Shown: positions 1-9,206, numbered from the stretch's first letter. The stretch is DNA of 36,742 nucleotides from Bradyrhizobium sp. AS23.2 (GCF_001908185.1 NZ_LGHM01000038.1:1-36742); one strand, 5' to 3'. Notes: generated by a model not told the origin, from the sequence alone. Numbers and translations are program-made.

Positions 1-279
1 CCGCTGCACAAAGGCGCGCGTGACCTCGCAGCGCGCCGCGCCTGCAACGCCGGCGCCGCCCGCCACGACCAGCGTCGTGATCGCATTCGCCGACTTGAAA
101 TCGCGCGCCACCATCTCGACGCCGGACGAACTGCGCACGGGCCCCGCGTTCAGCGCCAGCACCCGGATCCCGGTCGTCGTCTTGCCGGTGCAGCGCGCCG
201 CGATCTCGAACACGGAGATCGGGCCGGCTGCATCGAGCAACTGGAAATCCGGGAAGATCAGGATGCCGATCACGGTCAT
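1..279 (-). CDS. GlxA-type AraC-family transcriptional regulator, N-terminal part (cut by window edge)
   Basis: Reading leftward from an ATG at 279 gives 93 codons without a stop, running off the window. The peptide begins MTVIGILIFPDFQLLDAAGP and continues with a VVAGGAGV stretch. This is the DJ-1/PfpI-like N-terminal domain seen in GlxA-type regulators, which usually carry an AraC-type helix-turn-helix C-terminal domain, not visible here. It is divergent from the DJ-1/PfpI enzyme gene at 364 with 84 bp between them, so it may regulate that gene. The regulator assignment rests on family resemblance and this pairing; it could instead be another DJ-1/PfpI protein. Confidence 0.7.
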   Translation of the reverse strand, partial: MTVIGILIFPDFQLLDAAGPISVFEIAARCTGKTTTGIRVLALNAGPVRSSSGVEMVARDFKSANAITTLVVAGGAGVAGAARCEVTRAFVQR

Positions 280-363
280 GTCCGAAATAGAGGGAAATTC
301 GCCATTTTGGACGGAAGAGCATCATGCCAATTTGTTCCGTCAAGCTCATAGTTGGAGGCTCCC

Positions 364-1050
364 ATGTCGACACCGCTCCAGATCGGACTTTTGGTGTTTC
401 CGCGCGTCACCCAGCTCGACTTCACCGGCCCCTTGCAGGTGTTTTCGAACATACCCGGCGCGAAGCTGCATCTGATCTGGAAGCGCATCGAACCGGTGCC
501 GAGCGACTCCGTGCTGACGTTGACGCCGACCACGACGTTCGCCGATTGCCCGCAACTCGACGTGATCTGCGTGCCCGGTGGCGGCGGCACCAACGACTTG
601 CTCAATGATGAGGAGGTGCTCGACTTCCTGCGGCGGCAGGCCGAGGGCGCAAAGTACGTCACGTCGGTCTGTACGGGATCGCTGGCGCTCGGCGCTGCCG
701 GCCTGCTCAAGGGCTACCGGGCTGCGACCCATTGGAGCGCGATGGAGATGCTCGCCCAGTTCGGCGCAACGCCGACCAAGACGCGTGTCTGCATCGATCG
801 CAACCGCGTCACGGGCGGCGGCGTCACCGCAGGAATCGATTTCGCACTGACGCTGGTGTCGATCCTGATCGACCGCACGACGGCGGAGGCGATCCAGCTC
901 CAGCTCGAATACAATCCGGCCCCGCCGTTCAATTCAGGCTCGCCCGAAACCGCGCCCGCCGAAGTGCTGGCGATGCTCAGGGAGCGCGGCGCGCAAAACC
1001 AGGCGCGACGACTCGCGGCGGTGAAGCTAGCGGCTGAAAGGGTGATGTAG
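364..1050 (+). CDS. DJ-1/PfpI family protein, isonitrile hydratase-like
   Basis: This 228-aa cytoplasmic protein has the DJ-1/PfpI fold: LLVFPRVTQLDFTGP near the N-terminus (Asp19), a VPGGGG turn around residues 70-75 and the nucleophile elbow SVCTGS with Cys103. Pseudomonas isonitrile hydratase has the same layout and about the same length, and converts isonitriles to N-substituted formamides. The residues support the family; the substrate is inferred. The ATG at 364 is chosen because GGAGG lies 5 bp upstream; an in-frame TTG at 352 would overlap that ribosome-binding site. A GlxA-type regulator is divergent upstream. A palindromic repeat and a terminator-like hairpin follow. Confidence 0.8.
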   Translation: MSTPLQIGLLVFPRVTQLDFTGPLQVFSNIPGAKLHLIWKRIEPVPSDSVLTLTPTTTFADCPQLDVICVPGGGGTNDLLNDEEVLDFLRRQAEGAKYVTSVCTGSLALGAAGLLKGYRAATHWSAMEMLAQFGATPTKTRVCIDRNRVTGGGVTAGIDFALTLVSILIDRTTAEAIQLQLEYNPAPPFNSGSPETAPAEVLAMLRERGAQNQARRLAAVKLAAERVM

Positions 1051-1061
1051 CTTCTGCTTTC

Positions 1062-1147
1062 GTGTCCCGGACGCGCTGCAGCGCTCTTTGCGCTGCTGCG
1101 CAGAGCCGGGACCCAGATCGTTACACGCCGCACCGCGTCCGGGACAC
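1062..1147. repeat. Palindromic intergenic repeat with 14-bp perfect arms
   Basis: GTGTCCCGGACGCG at 1062-1075 is the exact reverse complement of 1134-1147. Between them lie GC-rich segments with further self-complementarity (GCGCTGCAGCGC and GCGCTGCTGCGC). It sits in the 3' intergenic space after the DJ-1/PfpI gene. It differs in sequence from the CGTAGCCCGGATGGAGC elements further right, so it belongs to a second repeat class. Confidence 0.75.
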
Positions 1148-1166
1148 ACAACTCATGCCAACAGAG

Positions 1167-1196
1167 AAAGGCCGCTCGGTTTCCCAAGCGGCCTTT
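1167..1196. terminator. Bidirectional-looking intrinsic terminator hairpin
   Basis: AAAGGCCGCT at 1167-1176 pairs perfectly with AGCGGCCTTT at 1187-1196 across a 10-nt loop. The A-rich left and T-rich right flanks suit termination in either direction. It lies 117 bp after the DJ-1/PfpI stop. Between here and the NDUFA12 stop (1197-1495) I see no convincing gene, only an 8-bp hairpin (1338-1345 with 1351-1358). Confidence 0.6.
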
Positions 1197-1495
1197 CCTG
1201 TCTTACGGCGGCGCACATTCACATCGGGCGATTCCGGAACGTCCAGACCGGGGGCCTATCTCCCGATCGAGTCCTGGTCGGCGGCCGCTGCATCTCGGGA
1301 CAGTCGCGAACTGTTGCCCGAACCGAACGCAATGGTCTCCCATCTCCGTAAGATGGGATCATTGAGCCGCATCGCTCGCGTGCCGGCAACGGGCAAGCAG
1401 GCATCGTCCCCGCTGTTCCCGTTGTCCACAGCGGCGTGAGAGGGATGCGGGTGCATCCAATCGAGCGATGAAGATTCGCGCTTGGAGCCGGATGC

Positions 1496-1903
1496 CTAGC
1501 CAGGCGTCCAGGACTGGTAGTCGCCGGTCGCCTTCGGCCGCCGGCCGCTGGCGAGCGTCGAGCCCGAAGGACGGTAGGCCTTTGCCGTGCCCGTGAGATT
1601 CGGCTGGTGCGGCTTTTCCCACTCGCGCGGCTGGTAGTTGGTCTCGGTCGGCGGCGTGTCGACGACGTGATGAATCCAGCCGTGCCAGGATGGCGGGATG
1701 CGGCTCGCTTCGGCGTAGCCGTTGTAGATCACCCAGCGCCGCTCGAAGCCGAGCGTCGGATCGATCGCCCCGCCGCGGGTGCGGTAATAGAGATTGCCCT
1801 GCTCATCCTGGCCGACCAGCTCCCCATACCGCTTGGTCCACAGTTGGGTGCCAAACGTCTGGCCATTCCACCAGGTGAAGAACTTCAGAAAAAACTGTTT
1901 CAT
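1496..1903 (-). CDS. NADH:ubiquinone oxidoreductase accessory subunit, NDUFA12 family
   Basis: This 135-aa protein begins MKQFFLKFFTWWNGQTFGTQ and contains the family's conserved features: a GTQLWTKRYGELVGQDEQGN segment, then YYRTRGG, RRWVIYNG and the IPPSWHGWIHH motif around residues 70-80. These identify the NDUFA12 (B17.2) family, an accessory subunit of respiratory complex I in mitochondria and alphaproteobacteria. Length is normal. The C-terminal 40 residues are polar and proline-rich, typical of the bacterial members. It stands alone, not in a nuo operon. The ATG at 1903 is the first residue of the conserved block, although the ribosome-binding site is weak. Confidence 0.9.
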   Translation of the reverse strand: MKQFFLKFFTWWNGQTFGTQLWTKRYGELVGQDEQGNLYYRTRGGAIDPTLGFERRWVIYNGYAEASRIPPSWHGWIHHVVDTPPTETNYQPREWEKPHQPNLTGTAKAYRPSGSTLASGRRPKATGDYQSWTPG

Positions 1904-2149
1904 GCGGCAAGGGCCCTGCTTCGTAGGGTCCTGATGCCATCCGGACGGAGAAATGTCCAGTTCGGCGGGTGCGGCCGTGCCCCACGCAATTGCGGTGCCC
2001 GAGCCACGGACCGCCGCCGCAAATCGGGCATGATCCGTTCATGCCGGGTACAGCGTCCCGGTGAGACGCTCCCTTCGCACGCAAACGGTCGTGATCCCGG
2101 GAACCACGGCCCTGTCCTAGGGTTGGCTTTCCGGGAAAGGAGCTTGATC

Positions 2150-2747
2150 ATGAAAAGTCTAAAAGTTTTGAGCGCCGCGGCAGCAGTGGCGTTGGTCCTC
2201 CCGTTGGCGACGCCGAGCTTCGCGCAGGGCCCTAGCCGCGGTGCTGCGGTTGGTGGTGGCGGCGGCGCTCATTTTGGTGGTGGCGGCGGTGCCCGCATGG
2301 GCGGAGGTCCCGTTGGCGGCGCACGGATCGGCGGCGGTGGTGGCAATTTCGCGGCCGGCGCAGCAGTCCGCCCGAGCGGTGGAGCCCCCTTTGCCGGCGG
2401 CCGCGGCGCTGCGGTCGCGGGTAACAACTGGCATGGTGGCGGCGGCAACTGGCATGGCGGCGGCGGCAACTGGCAGGGCGGCGGCTGGCATCGTCGCGGC
2501 GGCTTCTGGCCCGGCTTCGCGGCGGGCGCTGCGATCGGGGGGCGTCGGCTCGTACGCCTATTACGGTGGCGGATATTACGATGATCCCTACTACTATGGT
2601 GACAGCTACTATGACGAGCCGTCAGTCGCGGTCGTGCCCGACAGCGGCGGTGACTCCGCAGCTTACTGCGCACAGCGCTTCAGGTCGTATGACCCGGCCT
2701 CGGGCACGTATCTCGGCTACGACGGCCAGCGTCATCCCTGCCCGTAA
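2150..2747 (+). CDS. BA14K family secreted protein, frameshifted in a G-run
   Basis: The ATG at 2150 follows AGGAG by 7 bp. The first reading frame gives a signal peptide (MKSLKVLSAAAAVALVLPLA, cleavage likely after SFA) and a glycine-rich segment with three near-identical NWHGGGG-type repeats. The characteristic C-terminal BA14K motif (YCAQRFRSYDPASGTYLGYDG, ending HPCP) is in another frame. The switch point is the six-G run at 2537-2542: with five Gs the protein reads straight through AAIGGVGSYAYYGGGYY to the stop at 2747, about 198 aa. As written, the first frame ends at 2584 without the motif. BA14K proteins were described in Brucella as immunoreactive, lectin-like cell-envelope proteins. 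A strong terminator follows. Confidence 0.8.
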
Positions 2748-2769
2748 TCGATGAGACAACGTTTGACGG

Positions 2770-2800
2770 AAAAGGCGCCGCAGCGATGCGGCGCCTTTTT
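2770..2800 (+). terminator. Rho-independent terminator after the BA14K gene
   Basis: AAAAGGCGCCGCA (2770-2782) pairs perfectly with TGCGGCGCCTTTT (2787-2799) across a GCGA tetraloop, followed by further T. It lies 22 bp after the BA14K stop. The remaining 200 bp to the response regulator hold no gene and presumably carry its promoter. Confidence 0.9.
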
Positions 2801-3007
2801 CGTTTGTCTTCGTTTGTCGCGCATTCAGCGCTCGTTTCGCGCGTCACACGCGCATCTCGTGCGACGTTCTGTACACGCGCGCACGCGCGGACCTCTATTC
2901 ACCGCACCGTGCATATCTACATTGATCCAATCCCAAATTGACCCACTCCACGATTCGCCTATATCAGCCATGGGTATGGGACTTCGATCGATCTACTGGG
3001 AAATGTC

Positions 3008-3430
3008 ATGCCGCGTATCCTCGTGGTAGATGACGATCCGATGGTCGGCGCGACCATCGAGGTCCTCCTCCAACGTCAGGGCTTCGACGTCACGATGGCC
3101 GACGGCGGAGAAACGGGACTTGCTGCGCTCGAAACGCAGATGTTTGATGTGATGCTCGTCGACATCTTCATGCCGCACATGCGCGGCTTCGAATCCATCC
3201 GCATCTTTCACGAGCGCGCGCCGGCAATCCCGCTGATTGCGATGTCCGGCTATGCCTTCGCCTCATCCGCCTCGCCCTCTCCCGATTTCCTGCGCATGGC
3301 GCTGGAACTCGGCGCGACGCGCTGCCTGCGCAAGCCGTTCACGCCGGACGTGCTGCTGACCACGATTCGGGAATGCCTCGGCGGCCCCGGCGAGAGCGCG
3401 CAGCCGAAGGACAAGAAAGAAGCACCTTGA
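3008..3430 (+). CDS. Single-domain response regulator (CheY-like receiver)
   Basis: This 140-aa protein is one receiver domain: the acidic cluster VVDDDP at residues 6-11, phosphoacceptor Asp52 in MLVDIFMPH, the conserved MSG at 79-81 and Lys109 in LRKPF. There is no DNA-binding output domain, so it probably acts by protein contact or as a phosphotransfer intermediate. The stop overlaps the TTG start of the hybrid histidine kinase by 4 bp, so the two are translationally coupled and very likely partners. The C-terminal tail (from about residue 125) is charged and disordered-looking. Confidence 0.9.
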   Translation: MPRILVVDDDPMVGATIEVLLQRQGFDVTMADGGETGLAALETQMFDVMLVDIFMPHMRGFESIRIFHERAPAIPLIAMSGYAFASSASPSPDFLRMALELGATRCLRKPFTPDVLLTTIRECLGGPGESAQPKDKKEAP

Positions 3431-5683
3431 TCCCAACGCAGCGCGTCATTCTCGGTGCTGGACTTGCCATCCTCCTGATCATCACCGCAGCCTCGATCGG
3501 ACTCGACGTCAAGTCGCGGTCGGATTCCGCCTGGGTCAACCACACCGTCGAGGTGCTGAAGAAGATTTCGGACGTGCGCCTCTGGGTCCGCCGCGCCGAG
3601 AGCGCAGCGCGTGGCTATGAAATCTACCAGACGGCCGGATTTTTCGACGAATTCCAGGCGGCGAAGAGCCGGATCGCGCCGGCGCTCGCCGAGCTCAAGC
3701 TCGCGGTCCGCGACAATGCCGATCAAGAGCGACTGCTGGCGGCCACCGAACCGCTGATCCTGCGGCGACTGGATGTTGCCGCCGAAGCGGTGCGCCTGCG
3801 CGCCGACGGCGATGGGCCCGGCGTCCAGGCGCTGGTCGGCCGCGCCGAGGGCCGTGGCCTGATGGATGCGCTCACGGCCAATCTCGATCGGCTGGCCGCC
3901 GGCGAAGAGAAGCTGCTTGCCGACCGCGAAGCGGACTCGCGCCGGACCGGCATCGTGCTGCTCGGCATCGACATCGTCGGCGCGCTGGTCATCCTGCTGC
4001 TGGTCCTGATGCTGATGCGCGAGAGCCAGCGCACCCAGGTCGCGCTCAAGAGCACGCTGCTGGAGACCACGGCCGCCAAGGAGGCGCTCGAGGCGGCGGT
4101 TGCCGAGCGCACCGAGCATCTCGTCAACGCCCATGACGAGCTTCGCCTGTCGGTCAACGTGCTCCAGAGCACGTTCCACAGCATGGCGGAGGCTGTGCTG
4201 GTCATCGACGACAATGCCGACGTGCTGCTCTCCAATCCGGCGGCGGAGCGCATATTGCTGCATCGGACCGGCATGAACCTGCGCAATCTGCGCGTGATAT
4301 CCGACGTGTTTCACGGCGACGGCGTGACGCCGCTCGAGGCCGAGGAACTGCCGTCGGCGCGCGTCCTGCGCGGCGAGCACTTCGAAGAGCTGGAGATGAT
4401 CGTCCGTCCGCACAGCGGCGATCAACCGCGCCATCTGATGATCAGCGGCCGGCCGATGCGTGACGGGCAAGGCCATATCTCCGGCGCCGTGCTGGTCTAT
4501 CACGACGCGACCCATTCGCGCGAGACCGAGCGGCAATTGCACCAATCGCAGAAGCTGGACGCGATCGGCAAGCTGACCGGCGGCGTCGCGCACGACTTCA
4601 ACAACATGCTCACGGTGATCTCCGGCAACACGGAGACGCTGGTGGCGAGCCTGAAGCAGCAGCCGGAACTGCAGCGCGTCGCGCGGCTGATCGACGATGC
4701 CGCCGAGCGCTGCGCCGAGCTGATCCAGCATCTGCTCGCGTTTGCGCGCCGACAGCCGCTCCAGCCGCGCAATGTCGAGATCAACGCCGCGATCACCGAT
4801 ATCGCCAAGCTGCTGCGCCCCACCCTCGGCGAGCAGATCCAGATCGAGACCGTGCTGGAACAGGGCCCGATGACCTCGCACATCGACCCGTCCCGGCTCA
4901 CCAACGCGGTGCTCAACATGGCGATCAACGCCCGCGACGCCATGCCCAACGGCGGCAAGCTGTTGCTGGAGACCCAACGCCTCGTGCTCGACGAGGCCTA
5001 TGCGCAGGCCAATCCGGACGTGGCGCCCGGCCCTTACGTGATGCTCGCGGTCAGCGACACCGGCACCGGCATGTCGCCCGAGATCCGGCAGAAGGCATTC
5101 GAGCCGTTCTTCACCACCAAGGAGGTCGGCAAGGGATCCGGTCTCGGCCTCTCCATGGTCTACGGCTTCGTCAGGCAGTCCGGCGGCCACATCAAGATCT
5201 ACAGCGAGGAAGGCCACGGCACCACGATCAAGCTCTATCTGCCACCGGGCGAAGGCATCACCGAAGCGGCCGCCCCCCCCGACGCCGCAGGCCGAAGGCG
5301 GCGCCGAGACCATTTTCGTGGTCGAGGACGACGCGCTGGTGCGCAACTTCGTCACCGTGCAGCTCCAGAGCCTCGGCTACAAGACGGTCGCCGCCGCCGA
5401 CAGCCGCGCCGCGCTGCAATTGATCGAGGCCGGCCAGGGCTTCGACCTTCTCTTCACCGACGTGGTCATCCCCGGCGGCATGAGCGGGCGCGAGCTCGCC
5501 GAAGAGGTGGCGAAGCGGCGCCCGGGCCTGAAGGTGCTCTACACCTCCGGCTACACCGACAACGCCATCGTCCACCACGGCAAGCTCGACGACGGCGTGC
5601 TGCTGCTGACCAAACCCTATCGCCGCAACCAGCTCGCCGAGATGATCCGCAAGGCGCTGAACGGCGGAATGAGGGCAAGCTAG
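3427..5683 (+). CDS. Hybrid histidine kinase (CHASE3-PAS-HisKA-HATPase-REC), receiver out of frame
   Basis: The TTG at 3427 overlaps the regulator's TGA, as in coupled two-component pairs. The order is: TM1 (about residues 6-25), CHASE3-like periplasmic domain, TM2 (about 175-197), coiled coil, PAS domain (about 240-360), HisKA with phospho-acceptor His389 in GVAHDFNN, and HATPase_c with an N-box ([14 protein letters not shown]) and G-box (GSGLGLSMV, about 571). The linker then meets a C8 run (5273-5280), after which the frame degenerates into Arg-rich nonsense up to 5898. A complete receiver domain lies in the +1 frame ([14 protein letters not shown], Asp in [11 protein letters not shown] at 5459-5461, Lys in LLTKPYR), ending at 5683. 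One C fewer restores a full hybrid kinase. The signal sensed is unknown. Confidence 0.85.
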
Positions 5684-5813
5684 ACGCTTACTTTTGGCCC
5701 GCGTTGCGGTCAGAATGCTTTGAGGTCGGCGACGAGCCTGATTGCGGCGCAGTAGCTGGCCCCACCAAAGGTTCGCGAGATGGCGAAGCCAGCGCCGCCA
5801 TTGCCGGCCAGGT

Positions 5814-7403
5814 TCAGATTCCTAGCGCAATGCCATCCCGACGAGAGTCGGCAGCACCAACCAATCCGCCACCGTCGTGGTCGAGCCAAATGGCCTGAGC
5901 CGTTCCGATCGGGTTTTCCGCCCAGCGGGGCGTGTGTCCCAGCCTCGCCAACCCGTCCATCACCACTACCGAAACGGTATGTTCCAATTCCAGGTCGACC
6001 CCACGAGCAAAGATTCGCGGGAAGTCGATCGCCTCCTGAATCGTCATGCCGCAATCGAGCACATTGGAGAGCAGGAGCATCTGCCCCATTGGCTGGAAAT
6101 GGCCACCCGTGACACCGAATGACATCGCCGTCTCATTGTCGCGCGTCAGCAGCGCCGGAATAATCGTGTGTAGAGGTCGCTTTCGTCCGCGAATGACGTT
6201 CGGATGATCGTTGGCGACGGAAAAGCCGCAGCCCCTGTTGTGAAGCAGCACTCCGCTCCGGGCGGCAACTATTCCGCTTCCGAAATCGTCGAAGATCGAG
6301 TTGATCAGCGATACGGCGAAGCGGTCTTCGTCCACCACGGAGATATAGGTCGTATCGCGATGCTCCGGCGTCGGACAAGGAAGGGCCCACTCGTCATTGC
6401 GCTTCGACATGTCGATGTGGCTCGCAATTGCCTGTATCCTGTCCCTGGCGAGCAACTTGTCCGCGATCTCTCCGGTGGAGGCAGGGTCCGCGACTAACGC
6501 GTCCCTATCGGCATAGGCGGCGCGGGCAACTTCAGCTAGGAAGTGAAATCGCTGCACCGACATTGCCTCGTACTTGCCGCGTAGCTCGCCGTCGAGCAGC
6601 ATCGCCATCTGCAGGGCAGTCACTCCCTGCCCGTTCGGTCGGCATTCCCACAACTCGTAGCCTCGATATTTACGGGAGATCGGTTGTTCATAGGCCGGAG
6701 TCCAGGAAGCAAAGTCATCCGGTGCATGCACGCCATCCATCTGTGCAAGCGTCTGCACGATGTCATCGGCAATCCATCCCTCGTAGAAGCAATCGGCTCC
6801 CTCTTGAGCGATTGCCTTCAATGTCCGGGCGAGCGCCAGCTGCACGTGCCGTTCGCCGGCCGCGGGCGAGCGTCCCTGAGGGAGAAAGATCTCGCGGCAC
6901 GCCGGGTGTCGGCTTAGCTTGCCGATCTGCCGGCTCCAGTCCCGCGCCAGCCTAGGTGAAACCGCATAACCCCTCTCGGCCAGCATGATGGCTGGCGCGA
7001 GCAGTCGCTCCCACTCCAACCTGCCATAGTCGTTCGCCAATCGGCTCCATGCGCGGACGGCACCTGGGACGGTCACCGCCTCCGGAGTACCCGGCTCGAT
7101 CTGATCGATGCCCCGTTCTGCCAACAAGGTCGCAGAAGCGCCCCTTGGAGCCCATCCCGAGCCATTCATTGCAACAACGGCATGTCCCGGCTTCTTCAGG
7201 AGAGCAAAGCAATCACCGCCTATGCCGGTTTGGCTCGGCTCGACGACCGCAAGAACGGCCGCAGCGGCAATCGCGCCGTCGATCGCGTTGCCTCCCTCCC
7301 TGAGCGCGTCCAGAGCGGCCAGGGAAGCGAGGGGGTGCGAGGTAGCGACCATGCTCCGGAATCCATGGACTTCGGAGCGGCCAGGACGCTGAAAGTCCCT
7401 CAT
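5814..7403 (-). CDS. Gamma-glutamyltransferase family protein (Ntn hydrolase)
   Basis: This 529-aa protein aligns by eye with GGT-family Ntn hydrolases: an N-terminal SHPLASLAALDALREGGNAIDGAIAAAAVLAVVEP block, GIGGDCFALL, and the autoprocessing/catalytic site RDTTYISVVDED, where Thr351 is the predicted nucleophile (E. coli GGT has TTHYSVVD). FGSGI and GVTGGHFQPMGQ follow, as in the small subunit. There is no signal peptide, so it is probably cytoplasmic, and the true substrate may be a gamma-glutamyl or other amide conjugate. It is the last gene of the minus-strand ridA-MFS-GGT run, 30 bp after the permease. Sampled lines are about 53-57% GC, clearly below the neighbourhood. The 130 bp between it and the kinase hold no supported gene. 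Confidence 0.85.
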   Translation of the reverse strand: MRDFQRPGRSEVHGFRSMVATSHPLASLAALDALREGGNAIDGAIAAAAVLAVVEPSQTGIGGDCFALLKKPGHAVVAMNGSGWAPRGASATLLAERGIDQIEPGTPEAVTVPGAVRAWSRLANDYGRLEWERLLAPAIMLAERGYAVSPRLARDWSRQIGKLSRHPACREIFLPQGRSPAAGERHVQLALARTLKAIAQEGADCFYEGWIADDIVQTLAQMDGVHAPDDFASWTPAYEQPISRKYRGYELWECRPNGQGVTALQMAMLLDGELRGKYEAMSVQRFHFLAEVARAAYADRDALVADPASTGEIADKLLARDRIQAIASHIDMSKRNDEWALPCPTPEHRDTTYISVVDEDRFAVSLINSIFDDFGSGIVAARSGVLLHNRGCGFSVANDHPNVIRGRKRPLHTIIPALLTRDNETAMSFGVTGGHFQPMGQMLLLSNVLDCGMTIQEAIDFPRIFARGVDLELEHTVSVVVMDGLARLGHTPRWAENPIGTAQAIWLDHDGGGLVGAADSRRDGIALGI

Positions 7404-7433
7404 GTGCGGTTATCCGTATACCAGCGCTTGCAC

Positions 7434-8804
7434 CTACGAGACCACGGTCGTCGCCTTGAGCTGGGGCTCCGTCGAGGGCTCTTGGAATATCTGTTCGAGA
7501 GGAATTCCACGCGTCTCACGCCCCAACAGGGCCATCGACGCCGCCTGAACAACCAGGAGCGCTGCGATCGCCGTTACCACGCCCGAGATACCATAGGCAT
7601 TGAACACTGAGACGATCAGGAAAGGCGTCACCAGGGTGGTCAGCCGCGCAATCCCAATGCAAATCGCGTTGCAGCGGACCCGAACCGCGGTGGGAAACAA
7701 CTCGGGCAGATAGACCGCCTGTATCGTTGCAAGGAGAAAGTAGACGAGACTGAACAGCACGAATCCGCAGATCACCGCACCGACCTGGCTTGTCGCCTGG
7801 CCAAAAAGCACCGAGAGCGCAGCCGCAAGAACCGAGCCGACGACGACCGCCGGACGACGACCGATCCGATCGATGATTGCGAACGCAACGAAGGCACCAA
7901 CCGGCCCGCCAAGCGACATAAGCGCCGACAACCCGAGCGACTGGTTGATCGGCATCCCCTGCTTCAGCAAGAACGACGGGATCCAATTCACGAGACCATA
8001 CAGCGCCGCGAACATCGCAACCTGCAGAATCGTGCCGAGAACAAGAGGACGGACTAGCTTCGCCTGCCACAGGCTTTCACCTTTGGCTGCCTGCGTCGTC
8101 GCTGGAGCCTGAAGCTCGCCGCCCTCCTCGATGACCTTGCGTTCGATCGCGGCGACAATACGATCCGCCTCATCGAAACGGTTGTGCGCTTCCAGCCAGC
8201 GTGGAGATTCCGGCAACGATTTGCGGAGCAACAACAAACCCAGGGCGCAAACGCCGGGCACCACGAACATCACGCGCCAGCCGAATACCGGAATCAAGGC
8301 CCAGCTCATCATGGTTGACGCGAGCAGACCGAAGCTGGACATCATCGACAAAAGCGCCTGCCAGCGTCCGCGACGGGCGGGCGGCGTGAATTCGGAGAGC
8401 GTGCTGTAACCGACGGTCAGCTCGGCGCCAAGGCCGACGCCTGCGACGAAGCGGAAGATCGTGAGATAGAAGATATCCGGCGCAGCGGCGCAGGCCAGCG
8501 TAGCCACACCGAACACCGCGAGGTTGAACTGGAATGTCAACCTGCGACCGTATCGATCGGCTATGATCCCCGACCCGATCGTGCCGATGAGCATGCCCGC
8601 GAACGTCGCCGATACGAACGTCGCATTCTGAGCCAGATCGGAGAAGCCGATCGCCAGCAACTGACCGAGGACAGCTCCCGCTACATAAATATCGAAATTG
8701 TCGGTAAACAGTCCGCCGGCAACCAGCCCGAACAGACGCCGATGAAAATTGGTGAGCGGAAGTCGGTCCAGCCGCGCCGCCGCCGTGTGTCGGGCATCCT
8801 GCAT
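7434..8804 (-). CDS. MFS transporter, 12-TM metabolite:H+ symporter type
   Basis: This 456-aa protein has about twelve hydrophobic segments and the duplicated MFS loop signature: GIIADRYGRRL between TM2 and TM3 and AIIDRIGRRP in the second half. The large central loop (about residues 205-250) is charged, as usual. The sequence resembles proton symporters for aromatic or organic acids. Substrate is inferred only from context: it lies between ridA and a gamma-glutamyltransferase-like gene and opposite diaminopropionate ammonia-lyase, so uptake of an amino-acid-like compound is plausible. AGGGG precedes the ATG by about 5 bp, and the ridA stop is only 9 bp upstream, so they form an operon. Confidence 0.88.
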   Translation of the reverse strand: MQDARHTAAARLDRLPLTNFHRRLFGLVAGGLFTDNFDIYVAGAVLGQLLAIGFSDLAQNATFVSATFAGMLIGTIGSGIIADRYGRRLTFQFNLAVFGVATLACAAAPDIFYLTIFRFVAGVGLGAELTVGYSTLSEFTPPARRGRWQALLSMMSSFGLLASTMMSWALIPVFGWRVMFVVPGVCALGLLLLRKSLPESPRWLEAHNRFDEADRIVAAIERKVIEEGGELQAPATTQAAKGESLWQAKLVRPLVLGTILQVAMFAALYGLVNWIPSFLLKQGMPINQSLGLSALMSLGGPVGAFVAFAIIDRIGRRPAVVVGSVLAAALSVLFGQATSQVGAVICGFVLFSLVYFLLATIQAVYLPELFPTAVRVRCNAICIGIARLTTLVTPFLIVSVFNAYGISGVVTAIAALLVVQAASMALLGRETRGIPLEQIFQEPSTEPQLKATTVVS

Positions 8805-8813
8805 CGTTTCCCC

Positions 8814-9206
8814 CTATCGCTTGGCAATACAATCAATTTCGACGAGCGCGTCGCGAACCAGGTCGGTGACACCGACACATGTCCTGACCGGCCGCTCTCC
8901 TTCGGCAAAGAACCGGCCGTAGACGGCGTTCAGCCCGTCATAATCCCGCTTGAAGTCGGTCAGGAACACGCGAACGCTCACCACGTGACGCAAGGTCATT
9001 CCCAGCGAGGCCAGCACCCGTTCCATGTTCTGAAGTGTGCGCTCCGTCTGCGCTTCGATGCCGGCGGAGAGCGGCTCGTCCGGAGCTTCGAGATTGCGAC
9101 CGAACTGTCCGGTGAGAAAAACAAAACCGTCCGCTTCGACGGCATGGCTGCTTGGAGACATCGATTTTGGGAAACCGTCCAGAATGTGCCGCTTGATAAT
9201 TGTCAT
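8814..9206 (-). CDS. RidA family enamine/imine deaminase
   Basis: This 130-aa protein shows the RidA/YjgF/UK114 pattern: an AVEADGFVFLTGQFGRN strand, the helix EAQTERTLQNMERVLASLGMTLRHVVSVRVFLTD, and the C-terminal RPVRTCVGVTDLVRDALVEIDCIA with the conserved Arg that binds the substrate carboxylate. Family members hydrolyse reactive enamines and imines such as 2-aminoacrylate, released by PLP enzymes, to keto acids and ammonia. The start at 9206 is chosen for a nearby GAGGA; an upstream in-frame extension has no support. It heads the minus-strand operon and faces the Lrp regulator and dpaL, which makes a matching substrate. Confidence 0.9.
   Translation of the reverse strand: MTIIKRHILDGFPKSMSPSSHAVEADGFVFLTGQFGRNLEAPDEPLSAGIEAQTERTLQNMERVLASLGMTLRHVVSVRVFLTDFKRDYDGLNAVYGRFFAEGERPVRTCVGVTDLVRDALVEIDCIAKR

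Noticed and set aside
1062..1439. 125-aa plus-strand frame after the DJ-1/PfpI gene
   Set aside because: It starts inside a palindromic repeat, crosses a terminator hairpin and has no domain.
3250..5355. 701-aa minus-strand frame across the response regulator and kinase
   Set aside because: It is antisense to genes with clear domains and shows the His/Arg/Asp-rich composition of a shadow frame in high-GC DNA.
5684..5813. Minus-strand peptide ending ASYCAAIRLVADLKAF as the relic of another gene
   Set aside because: It is a short fragment with no recognisable family and overlaps the frame of the hydrolase gene's end; the support is insufficient.
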